From Pyropia haitanensis (taxonomy: Eukaryota > Rhodophyta > Bangiophyceae > Bangiales > Bangiaceae): 18,738 nt of DNA. The notes under the pieces were generated by a model. That model made no database searches. It saw only the letters and a program-made list of their open reading frames with translations, and was not told where the DNA came from. The translations under genes were made by a program, and so were the position numbers. Of this stretch, positions 1 to 8,412 are shown piece after piece. Positions within the stretch are counted from its first letter, which is position 1. Each line of letters begins with the position of its first letter. The stretch lies in NCBI GenBank assembly GCA_008729055.1, contig SDUX01000045.1, positions 1 to 18,738 on the forward strand, written 5' to 3'.

Positions 1-620
1 ATGGTCGCGAATACGTACACGTGGCTCTCATATTTGCTGGATGGGGTTCGAACGCTCAGCAGTCAATACAAACGGCCGCATGACGCCCCAACGGCAGGCC
101 ATATATGACGAATCTGATTCATATATTTTTAGTAAGTACTCTGCATATTCGGATCGCAGGATGGGGTTGGTCTCTCCTGCGCCCCATTTTGTGTGAGAAT
201 GGGGAGCGAGCGGGACCATCTCCATCCTGTTGGCGACCTGTGAAACGAAATCGGACCAATGGGGGGACTGAAACGTGGCTGTGGACGATCGCGGGCTCGC
301 ATCCCAGCTGCTTCTCTGATCCCGATTTGAAGCTACATTCGAGGAATGGGGTTGGGTCTTTGTTCTCCCACCGGCGTGAACCCATCCTTCCGCCTTTTTG
401 GCTAGTCTGCGCCCCGTTCTATACAAGTCCTGCAAGACGGTTGGGGCACGCCCCAACAGAAATGGGCATCCAACCAGAAGCGCGCACGTGTTCGCTGAAA
501 TGAATCATTTGACCGTTAGTCCCGACGTTGCTGGATGTGCTCTTACCTACATATTTTTTCCGCGTCACCCCCGCCTGTGCAGTGGGGTCTTGACCGTGTA
601 CCTGAGAATCGTGCGAATAG
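1..620. other. Left flank, no gene recognised
   Basis: All six frames were considered and no family was recognised. The open frames here are short, overlap one another on both strands and often need non-ATG starts, as expected of non-coding GC-rich DNA. The only visible structure is a loose recurrence of ATGGGG-containing motifs (at 41, 161 and 346 extended to ATGGGGTT; ATGGGG also near 199 and 259) and a small stem-loop (CCCCATT at 182-188 against AATGGGG at 198-204, 7 bp stem, 9 nt loop). A GGTTCGAAC string near 45 resembles a tRNA T-loop/B box, but the flanking bases do not form a proper T-arm and no tRNA surrounds it. Confidence 0.6.
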
Positions 621-1192
621 AGAGCTTCAGCAGGAAGGATCTGGTAAGAGATCTCGGTAATTTCTCGGTAGCGTGGCATCAGAATATTCTTACCACAACT
701 GAGGCTGCGGGACCTTCAGCAGGTACCAGATCTCGTTATGGAAAACTCCACGTTGCGTGGATGTAGTTGACACGAAACGTGGAGCGAACAGCACGTCCCT
801 GCAGGAGGGGAGCCGCCCCAGATCGGTCGCCCGCGCCGAGGGATGCATTGCGTCGCCAAGAAGGACAGGTCCTGCAGCGGGAGACAGGCGTGGTGCGGAG
901 GCGTTGGGCGAGCACACTGGCGGAGGAGGCAGCGTGGGGCGATTGTGTTTCGTCGGATCTCGCCATTTCGATCTACCACGCGTCGCTGGACTGGGCGCGA
1001 CGCAGCGCCGTTCGCAGCCGACAATTGCTGCTCAGCACAACACATGTCGTACTCCCCGTACCGAGATCCACTTCGTTATGCGGGGCCTCATAAGGGTTTT
1101 TTCCTTACCAGATCTCGGTAAGCGGAGACTACGTGGCAAACGTGTCAAGCATATAACGAGATCTTAACGAGATCTGTACCTGCTGAAGCTCT
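621..1192. mobile_element. Foldback / MITE-like inverted-repeat element
   Basis: AGAGCTTCAGCAGG at 621-634 is matched exactly in inverted orientation at 1179-1192, giving 14-bp ends; similarity continues imperfectly inward to about 40 bp. A second copy of the left arm lies at 714-740 and matches the right arm better, apart from one inserted base; a further inward match (TTGACACG near 766-773 against CGTGTCAA at 1141-1148) supports pairing of the two halves. AGATCTCG(G/T)TA occurs forward at 649, 728 and 1110 and reversed at 1154 and 1165, with degenerate copies near 661 and 1059. Terminal inverted repeats plus repeated subterminal motifs are typical of non-autonomous DNA transposons, where such motifs bind transposase. 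No transposase is encoded and I see no clear target-site duplication, so the exact ends and the family are unknown. It could instead be a cluster of regulatory sites. Confidence 0.5.
746..784. other. Stem-loop inside the inverted-repeat element
   Basis: Bases 746-758 pair with 772-784 in 12 of 13 positions (one G-A mismatch at 755/775), leaving a 13-nt loop. It lies just inside the second left arm (714-740) of the 621-1192 element. It is seen directly in the sequence; a role such as a cruciform or subterminal hairpin is inference. Confidence 0.6.
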
Positions 1193-1581
1193 CAAATCGG
1201 GTGTTTGGGGCCCGCATCGCAACTGCATGGTGGCCTCCACACGTTGCAACAACACTTTGTTCCCGCAAGAAGCATGGTCCGAGGCGTCCTGCGCGCACAA
1301 TCCGCGAGCGAGCTCGCCCGAGACGATGATCAGAACGACCATCAACAGACGAAGATAAAGAACATAAAGAAAAGGTCGGCCTCCCACTTGGCGGACATTT
1401 TTCTGTTCTGAGCGGCACTCAAAAAGTACGTTCAAGTGAGCAAGGAGACCGCAACTACTTCGCACTTTTTGCAGCACAACTACAGACAGCTTGTCTCTGC
1501 TCGCCCTTCCCGCGAAAGACTCGAGGCCCCCATGACGAGCACTTGCAGCGAGAATCGACGTTTCAGCCAACGAAGCGCAAA
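1193..1581. other. Unique spacer between element and array
   Basis: No recognisable gene or RNA. A 141-codon minus-strand open frame (1570-1145) crosses the right arm of the inverted-repeat element, starts at TTG and matches nothing I know; it includes a hydrophobic run (FLYVLYLRLLMVVLIIV) that could be chance. A purine-rich stretch lies near 1348-1377. Similarity to the satellite fades out around 1560-1582, which I take as the array boundary. Confidence 0.5.
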
Positions 1582-2270
1582 ATCGATAACTTGGGTGACG
1601 CGGCGCACTATCTGGCCACTATTAGACCTTGATCTGGTCATATTCTCATGAAAACTTTGTACAGGTTTGAAATCTTCTTGACCCCAAATATCCATTTCTG
1701 TCCCAGACTTGCCCACTTTGTGCCCACTTTTTGCCCACTTCTTTCCCACTTTCTACCCACTTTTGCCCACTTTTGCCCACTTTTGCCCACTTTTGCGTCT
1801 ACAGCGATGCTGCACACGATCCGGCGGCCGAATTGGCGCGCATACTTCGTTCCAGCCATAGATCCGCCCGCTCCATGTCCGAGGTTCGACCCCCACGGTC
1901 GTGCATGGGGTGGTTGGCTGCTTCTCACCCACAATTGCCCACTGTTGCCCACTTTTGCCCACTTTCGCGTGTACAGCAATGCAGCACGCGCTCCGGCGGC
2001 CGAATTGGCTCGCATCCTTTATTCCAGCCATACATCCGCCCGCTCGACGTCCGAGGTTCCAACCCGCACCGTCGTGCATGGGGTGGTTGGCCGACCCGTT
2101 CGTTGGCGCGTCCGTTGGATGCAACGAGTGTTTTGTGGAGCGCCGGTTTCCACGTGTCAATTTTGTGGAATGGTTTTTGCCACGTGGGGTCCCGACAGCC
2201 AGGTGTGACGGTCGGCGACAAAAGTTCCGCCCTCACACCGTCCACGCCAGTGTGACGGGCGGAACGCGCA
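1582..2270. repeat. Satellite unit U0 (array edge, decayed 5' part)
   Basis: Exactly 689 bp, but bases 1582-1727 match the consensus at only about 101 of 146 positions (69%), without gaps. From about 1728 the match becomes near-perfect. Sites: s2 G, s3 G, s4 G, s5 C, s6 G, s7 G (s1 unreadable). Private changes include CATACTTCGTTCC in A, GGTTGGCTGC after A, ACAATTGCC in tract 2, TTTCGCG before B and an extra A in GGTTCCAACCC. After A it reads GGTTGG as sub-repeat B does, so this may be the ancestral state. Confidence 0.9.
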
Positions 2271-2956
2271 GTGGACAGTTTGGGTGGCGGGGCGCACTTT
2301 GTGGCCACTGTTGGACCACTTTCTGGCGACTTTCGCTCAATTTTCTTTGCAGTTATGGAAAGTTCTTGCCCCCAATTGCCCATTGTGTCCTAATTTGGCC
2401 CCCTTTTTGCCCACTTTTTGCCCACTTCTTACCCACTTCCTACCCACTTTTGCCCACTTTTGCCCACTTTTGCCCACTTTTGCGTCTACAGCGATGCTGC
2501 ACACGATCCGGCGGCCGAATTGGCGCGCATCCTTCATTCCAGCCATAGATCCGCCCGCTCCATGTCCGAGGTTCGACCCCCACGGTCGTGCATGGGTGGT
2601 AGGCCGCTTCTCACCCACTTTTGCCCACTGTTGCCCACTTTTGCCCACTTTTGCGTGTACAGCAATGCAGCACGCGCTCCGGCGGCCGAATTGGCTCGCA
2701 TCCTTTATTCCAGCCATACATCCGCCCGCTCGACGTCCGAGGTTCCACCCGCACCGTCGTGCATGGGGTGGTTGGCCGACCCGTTCGTTGGCGCGTCCGT
2801 TGGATGCAACGAGTGTTTTGTGGAGCGCCGGTTTCCACGTGTCAATTTTGTGGAATGGTTTTTGCCACGTGGGGGTCCCGACAGCCAGCTGTGACGGTCG
2901 GCGACAAAAGTTCCGCCCTCACACCGTCCACGCCAGTGTGACGGGCGGAACGCGCA
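2271..2956. repeat. Satellite unit U1
   Basis: 686 bp. Sites: s1 A, s2 G, s3 G, s4 one G lost, s5 C, s6 G, s7 C. Besides s4 it lacks one C in TTCGCTCAATT and one T in CCCATTGTGTCC. With U0 it is the only unit that keeps GAATTGG in sub-repeat B (no EcoRI site). Confidence 0.95.
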
Positions 2957-3644
2957 GTGGACAGTTTGGGTGGCGGGGCGCACTTTGTGGCCACTGTTGG
3001 ACCACTTTCTGGCGACTTTCGCCTCAATTTTCTTTGCAGTTATGGAAAGTTCTTGCCCCCAATTGCCCATTTGTGTCCTAATTTGGCCCCCTTTTTGCCC
3101 ACTTTTTGCCCACTTCTTACCCACTTCCTACCCACTTTTGCCCACTTTTGCCCACTTTTGCCCACTTTTGCGTCTACAGCGATGCTGCACACGATCCGGC
3201 GGCCGAATTGGCGCGCATCCTTCATTCCAGCCATAGATCCGCCCGCTCCATGTCCGAGGTTCGACCCCCACGGTCGTGCATGCGGTGGTAGGCCGCTTCT
3301 CACCCACTTTTGCCCACTGTTGCCCACTTTTGCCCACTTTTGCGTGTACAGCAATGCAGCACGCGCTCCGGCGGCCGAATTCGCTCGCATCCTTTATTCC
3401 AGCCATACATCCGCCCGCTCGACGTCCGAGGTTCCACCCGCACGTCGTGCATGGGGTGGTTGGCCGACCCGTTCGTTGGCGCGTCCGTTGGATGCAACGA
3501 GTGTTTTGTGGAGCGCCGGTTTCCACGTGTCAATTTTGTGGAATGGTTTTTGCCACGTGGGGGTCCCGACAGCCAGGTGTGACGGTCGGCGACAAAAGTT
3601 CCGCCCTCACACCGTCCACGCCAGTGTGACGGGCGGAACGCGCA
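2957..3644. repeat. Satellite unit U2
   Basis: 688 bp. Sites: s1 A, s2 G, s3 G, s4 C, s5 C, s6 C, s7 G. One C is lost in GCACGTCGTGC of sub-repeat B. First unit from the left with the EcoRI site in B (near 3377). Confidence 0.95.
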
Positions 3645-4328
3645 GTGGACAGTTTGGGTGGCGGGCGCACTTTGTGGCCACTGTTGGACCACTTTCTGGC
3701 GACTTTCGCCTCAATTTTCTTTGCAGTTTGGAAAGTTCTTGCCCCCAATTGCCCATTTGTGTCCTAATTTGGCCCCCTTTTTGCCCACTTTTTGCCCACT
3801 TCTTACCCACTTCCTACCCACTTTTGCCCACTTTTGCCCACTTTTGCCCACTTTTGCGTCTACAGCGATGCTGCACACGATCCGGCGGCCGAATTGGCGC
3901 GCATCCTTCATTCCAGCCATAGATCCGCCGCTCCATGTCCGAGGTTCGACCCCACGGTCGTGCATGCGGTGGTGGCCGCTTCTCACCCACTTTTGCCCAC
4001 TGTTGCCCACTTTTGCCCACTTTTGCGTGTACAGCAATGCAGCACGGGCTCCGGCGGCCGAATTCGCTCGCATCCTTTATTCCAGCCATACATCCGCCCG
4101 CTCGACGTCCGAGGTTCCACCCGCACCGTCGTGCATGGGGTGGTTGGCCGACCCGTTCGTTGGCGCGTCCGTTGGATGCAACGAGTGTTTTGTGGAGCGC
4201 CGGTTTCCACGTGTCAATTTTGTGGAATGGTTTTTGCCACGTGGGGGTCCCGACAGCCAGCTGTGACGGTCGGCGACAAAAGTTCCGCCCTCACACCGTC
4301 CACGCCAGTGTGACGGGCGGAACGCGCA
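3645..4328. repeat. Satellite unit U3 (shortest)
   Basis: 684 bp. Sites: s1 deleted, s2 G, s3 G, s4 C, s5 G, s6 C, s7 C. The other four missing bases are one G in GGCGGGCGCAC, one C in ATCCGCCGCTCC, one C in GACCCCACGG and the A of GGTGGTAGG. Three of these are homopolymer shortenings, a pattern also produced by long-read sequencing error. Confidence 0.95.
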
Positions 4329-5016
4329 GTGGACAGTTTGGGTGGCGGGGCGCACTTTGTGGCCACTGTTGGACCACTTTCTGGCGACTTTCGCTCAATT
4401 TTCTTTGCAGTTATGGAAAGTTCTTGCCCCCAATTGCCCATTTGTGTCCTAATTTGGCCCCCTTTTTGCCCACTTTTTGCCCACTTCTTACCCACTTCCT
4501 ACCCACTTTTGCCCACTTTTGCCCACTTTTGCCCACTTTTGCGTCTACAGCGATGCTGCACACGATCCGGCGGCCGAATTGGCGCGCATCCTTCATTCCA
4601 GCCATAGATCCGCCCGCTCCATGTCCGAGGTTCGACCCCCACGGTCGTGCATGCGGTGGTAGGCCGCTTCTCACCCACTTTTGCCCACTGTTGCCCACTT
4701 TTGCCCACTTTTGCGTGTACAGCAATGCAGCACGGGCTCCGGCGGCCGAATTCGCTCGCATCCTTTATTCCAGCCATACATCCGCCCGCTCGACGTCCGA
4801 GGTTCCACCCGCACCGTCGTGCATGGGGTGGTTGGCCGACCCGTTCGTTGGCGCGTCCGTTGGATGCAACGAGTGTTTTGTGGAGCGCCGGTTTCCACGT
4901 GTCAATTTTGTGGAATGGTTTTTGCCACGTGGGGGTCCCGACAGCCAGGTGTGACGGTCGGCGACAAAAGTTCCGCCCTCACACCGTCCACGCCAGTGTG
5001 ACGGGCGGAACGCGCA
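4329..5016. repeat. Satellite unit U4
   Basis: 688 bp. Sites: s1 A, s2 G, s3 G, s4 C, s5 G, s6 C, s7 G. It shares the loss of one C in TTCGCTCAATT with U1, although it lies three units away. Confidence 0.95.
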
Positions 5017-5704
5017 GTGGACAGTTTGGGTGGCGGGGCGCACTTTGTGGCCACTGTTGGACCACTTTCTGGCGACTTTCGCCTCAATTTTCTTTGCAGT
5101 TTGGAAAGTTCTTGCCCCCAATTGCCCATTTGTGTCCTAATTTGGCCCCCTTTTTGCCCACTTTTTGCCCACTTCTTACCCACTTCCTACCCACTTTTGC
5201 CCACTTTTGCCCACTTTTGCCCACTTTTGCGTCTACAGCGATGCTGCACACGATCCGGCGGCCGAATTGGCGCGCATCCTTCATTCCAGCCATAGATCCG
5301 CCCGCTCCATGTCCGAGGTTCGACCCCCACGGTCGTGCATGGGGTGGTAGGCCGCTTCTCACCCACTTTTGCCCACTGTTGCCCACTTTTGCCCACTTTT
5401 GCGTGTACAGCAATGCAGCACGGGCTCCGGCGGCCGAATTCGCTCGCATCCTTTATTCCAGCCATACATCCGCCCGCTCGACGTCCGAGGTTCCACCCGC
5501 ACCGTCGTGCATGGGGTGGTTGGCCGACCCGTTCGTTGGCGCGTCCGTTGGATGCAACGAGTGTTTTGTGGAGCGCCGGTTTCCACGTGTCAATTTTGTG
5601 GAATGGTTTTTGCCACGTGGGGGTCCCGACAGCCAGGTGTGACGGTCGGCGACAAAAGTTCCGCCCTCACACCGTCCACGCCAGTGTGACGGGCGGAACG
5701 CGCA
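5017..5704. repeat. Satellite unit U5
   Basis: 688 bp. Sites: s1 deleted, s2 G, s3 G, s4 G, s5 G, s6 C, s7 G. The s1 deletion is shared with U3 and U13. Confidence 0.95.
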
Positions 5705-6392
5705 GTGGACAGTTTGGGTGGCGGGGCGCACTTTGTGGCCACTGTTGGACCACTTTCTGGCGACTTTCGCCTCAATTTTCTTTGCAGTTATGGAAAGTTC
5801 TTGCCCCCAATTGCCCATTTGTGTCCTAATTTGGCCCCCTTTTTGCCCACTTTTTGCCCACTTCTTACCCACTTCCTACCCACTTTTGCCCACTTTTGCC
5901 CACTTTTGCCCACTTTTGCGTCTACAGCGATGCTGCACACGATCCGGCGGCCGAATTGGCGCGCATCCTTCATTCCAGCCATAGATCCGCCCGCTCCATG
6001 TCCGAGGTTCGACCCCCACGGTCGTGCATGGGTGGTAGGCCGCTTCTCACCCACTTTTGCCCACTGTTGCCCACTTTTGCCCACTTTTGCGTGTACAGCA
6101 ATGCAGCACGCGCTCCGGCGGCCGAATTCGCTCGCATCCTTTATTCCAGCCATACATCCGCCCGCTCGACGTCCGAGGTTCCACCCGCACCGTCGTGCAT
6201 GGGGTGGTTGGCCGACCCGTTCGTTGGCGCGTCCGTTGGATGCAACGAGTGTTTTGTGGAGCGCCGGTTTCCACGTGTCAATTTTGTGGAATGGTTTTTG
6301 CCACGTGGGGGTCCCGACAGCCAGGTGTGACGGTCGGCGACAAAAGTTCCGCCCTCACACCGTCCACGCCAGTGTGACGGGCGGAACGCGCA
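5705..6392. repeat. Satellite unit U6
   Basis: 688 bp. Sites: s1 A, s2 G, s3 G, s4 one G lost, s5 C, s6 C, s7 G. The s4 deletion is shared only with U1. Confidence 0.95.
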
Positions 6393-7081
6393 GTGGACAG
6401 TTTGGGTGGCGGGGCGCACTTTGTGGCCACTGTTGGACCACTTTCTGGCGACTTTCGCCTCAATTTTCTTTGCAGTTATGGAAAGTTCTTGCCCCCAATT
6501 GCCCATTTGTGTCCTAATTTGGCCCCCTTTTTGCCCACTTTTTGCCCACTTCTTACCCACTTCCTACCCACTTTTGCCCACTTTTGCCCACTTTTGCCCA
6601 CTTTTGCGTCTACAGCGATGCTGCACACGATCCGGCGGCCGAATTGGCGCGCATCCTTCATTCCAGCCATAGATCCGCCCGCTCCATGTCCGAGGTTCGA
6701 CCCCCACGGTCGTGCATGGGGTGGTAGGCCGCTTCTCACCCACTTTTGCCCACTGTTGCCCACTTTTGCCCACTTTTGCGTGTACAGCAATGCAGCACGG
6801 GCTCCGGCGGCCGAATTCGCTCGCATCCTTTATTCCAGCCATACATCCGCCCGCTCGACGTCCGAGGTTCCACCCGCACCGTCGTGCATGGGGTGGTTGG
6901 CCGACCCGTTCGTTGGCGCGTCCGTTGGATGCAACGAGTGTTTTGTGGAGCGCCGGTTTCCACGTGTCAATTTTGTGGAATGGTTTTTGCCACGTGGGGG
7001 TCCCGACAGCCAGGTGTGACGGTCGGCGACAAAAGTTCCGCCCTCACACCGTCCACGCCAGTGTGACGGGCGGAACGCGCA
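6393..7081. repeat. Satellite unit U7
   Basis: 689 bp. Sites: s1 A, s2 G, s3 G, s4 G, s5 G, s6 C, s7 G. Same haplotype as U9 and U10. Confidence 0.95.
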
Positions 7082-7770
7082 GTGGACAGTTTGGGTGGCG
7101 GGGCGCACTTTGTGGCCACTGTTGGACCACTTTCTGGCGACTTTCGCCTCAATTTTCTTTGCAGTTTTGGAAAGTTCTTGCCCCCAATTGCCCATTTGTG
7201 TCCTAATTTGGCCCCCTTTTTGCCCACTTTTTGCCCACTTCTTACCCACTTCCTACCCACTTTTGCCCACTTTTGCCCACTTTTGCCCACTTTTGCGTCT
7301 ACAGCGATGCTGCACACGATCCGGCGGCCGAATTGGCGCGCATCCTTCATTCCAGCCATAGATCCGCCCGCTCCATGTCCGAGGTTCGACCCCCACGGTC
7401 GTGCATGGGGTGGTAGGCCGCTTCTCACCCACTTTTGCCCACTGTTGCCCACTTTTGCCCACTTTTGCGTGTACAGCAATGCAGCACGGGCTCCGGCGGC
7501 CGAATTCGCTCGCATCCTTTATTCCAGCCATACATCCGCCCGCTCGACGTCCGAGGTTCCACCCGCACCGTCGTGCATGGGGTGGTTGGCCGACCCGTTC
7601 GTTGGCGCGTCCGTTGGATGCAACGAGTGTTTTGTGGAGCGCCGGTTTCCACGTGTCAATTTTGTGGAATGGTTTTTGCCACGTGGGGGTCCCGACAGCC
7701 AGGTGTGACGGTCGGCGACAAAAGTTCCGCCCTCACACCGTCCACGCCAGTGTGACGGGCGGAACGCGCA
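7082..7770. repeat. Satellite unit U8
   Basis: 689 bp. Sites: s1 T, s2 G, s3 G, s4 G, s5 G, s6 C, s7 G. Differs from its neighbours U7 and U9 only at s1 among the diagnostic sites. Confidence 0.95.
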
Positions 7771-7790
7771 GTGGACAGTTTGGGTGGCGG

Positions 7791-7853
7791 GGCGCACTTT
7801 GTGGCCACTGTTGGACCACTTTCTGGCGACTTTCGCCTCAATTTTCTTTGCAG
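7791..7853. repeat. Degenerate 11-bp-period tract (reference copy)
   Basis: Reads as successive 11-12-mers around CACTTTGT, CCACTGTTG, CCACTTTCT, CGACTTTCG and CAATTTTCT. These resemble the CCCACTTTTG unit of tracts 1 and 2 and end in TTTGCAG, comparable to TCTACAG and TGTACAG at the ends of those tracts. It looks like an older, decayed version of the same tract; common origin is inference. Confidence 0.55.
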
Positions 7854-7905
7854 TTATGGAAAGTTCTTGCCCCCAATTGCCCATTTGTGTCCTAATTTGG
7901 CCCCC

Positions 7906-7984
7906 TTTTTGCCCACTTTTTGCCCACTTCTTACCCACTTCCTACCCACTTTTGCCCACTTTTGCCCACTTTTGCCCACTTTTG
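7906..7984. repeat. Tract 1: seven phased CCCAC blocks (reference copy)
   Basis: CCC runs begin at 7912, 7923, 7934, 7945, 7955, 7965 and 7975, so spacing is 11,11,11,10,10,10. The 5' spacers are T5 or TTCTTA/TTCCTA and the 3' spacers are T4G. On the minus strand the last four runs give GGG-N7-GGG-N7-GGG-N7-GGG, at the limit of the usual G-quadruplex pattern. A4/A5 tracts recur once per helical turn, a recipe for intrinsic bending. The repeat lacks stops in all six frames. Confidence 0.9.
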
Positions 7985-8155
7985 CGTCTACAGCGATGCT
8001 GCACACGATCCGGCGGCCGAATTGGCGCGCATCCTTCATTCCAGCCATAGATCCGCCCGCTCCATGTCCGAGGTTCGACCCCCACGGTCGTGCATGGGGT
8101 GGTAGGCCGCTTCTCACCCACTTTTGCCCACTGTTGCCCACTTTTGCCCACTTTT
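7984..8155. repeat. Sub-repeat A with tract 2 (172 bp, reference copy)
   Basis: Starts at GCGTCTACAG directly after tract 1. Its first 127 bp align without gaps to sub-repeat B with 111 matches (87%). It contains GGTTCGACCCC at 8072-8082, a match to the pol III B-box consensus, and ends with tract 2 (8115-8155), whose CCC runs begin at 8117, 8127, 8137 and 8147. The A-to-tract-2 junction (about 8094-8114) is the most variable part of the unit across copies. Confidence 0.9.
8072..8082 (+). promoter_or_regulatory. Pol III B-box-like motif in sub-repeat A
   Basis: GGTTCGACCCC fits the internal B-box consensus GGTTCGANNCC. Upstream, TTGGCGCGC at the expected distance is only a poor A-box match, and the bases around the motif do not form a T-arm. 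TTTT runs 30-70 bp downstream in tract 2 could act as pol III stops. The string is present; function is speculative. Confidence 0.2.
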
Positions 8156-8282
8156 GCGTGTACAGCAATGCAGCACGGGCTCCGGCGGCCGAATTCGCTC
8201 GCATCCTTTATTCCAGCCATACATCCGCCCGCTCGACGTCCGAGGTTCCACCCGCACCGTCGTGCATGGGGTGGTTGGCCGA
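8156..8282. repeat. Sub-repeat B (reference copy)
   Basis: Diverged tandem duplicate of A, 172 bp downstream of it. Seven of the 16 A/B differences are G/C transversions. It carries the EcoRI site GAATTC at 8191-8196 and a degraded B box (GGTTCCACCCG). It is followed directly by segment C instead of another CCCAC tract. Confidence 0.9.
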
Positions 8283-8337
8283 CCCGTTCGTTGGCGCGTC
8301 CGTTGGATGCAACGAGTGTTTTGTGGAGCGCCGGTTT

Positions 8338-8375
8338 CCACGTGTCAATTTTGTGGAATGGTTTTTGCCACGTGG
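8338..8375. promoter_or_regulatory. Paired CACGTG palindromes in segment C
   Basis: CACGTG occurs at 8339-8344 and 8369-8374, extended to CCACGTG and CACGTGG, with starts exactly 30 bp apart (about three helical turns, so on the same face). CACGTG is the core E-box/G-box bound by many bHLH and bZIP proteins. Both copies are kept in every complete unit. Binding is inference. Confidence 0.4.
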
Positions 8376-8412
8376 GGGTCCCGACAGCCAGGTGTGACGG
8401 TCGGCGACAAAA

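Noticed and set aside
39..60. Possible tRNA 3' half (GGTTCGAAC)
   Set aside because: Position 61 is G, not C, so the T-stem does not close. No acceptor or anticodon arm is visible upstream.
182..204. 7-bp stem-loop in the left flank
   Set aside because: Too short to stand out in a GC-rich sequence; noted only in the flank entry.
757..1167. 136-codon plus-strand frame inside the inverted-repeat element
   Set aside because: No transposase motif is visible, it overlaps other open frames on both strands and its composition is Arg/Gly-rich as expected of non-coding GC-rich DNA.
1145..1570. 141-codon minus-strand frame with a hydrophobic segment
   Set aside because: It starts at TTG, runs into the inverted-repeat element and matches no family I know. 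A hydrophobic run alone is not enough to call a gene.
8156..8282. CENP-B box
   Set aside because: The TTCG in sub-repeat B is not followed by the required A and CGGG positions, so the consensus is not met.
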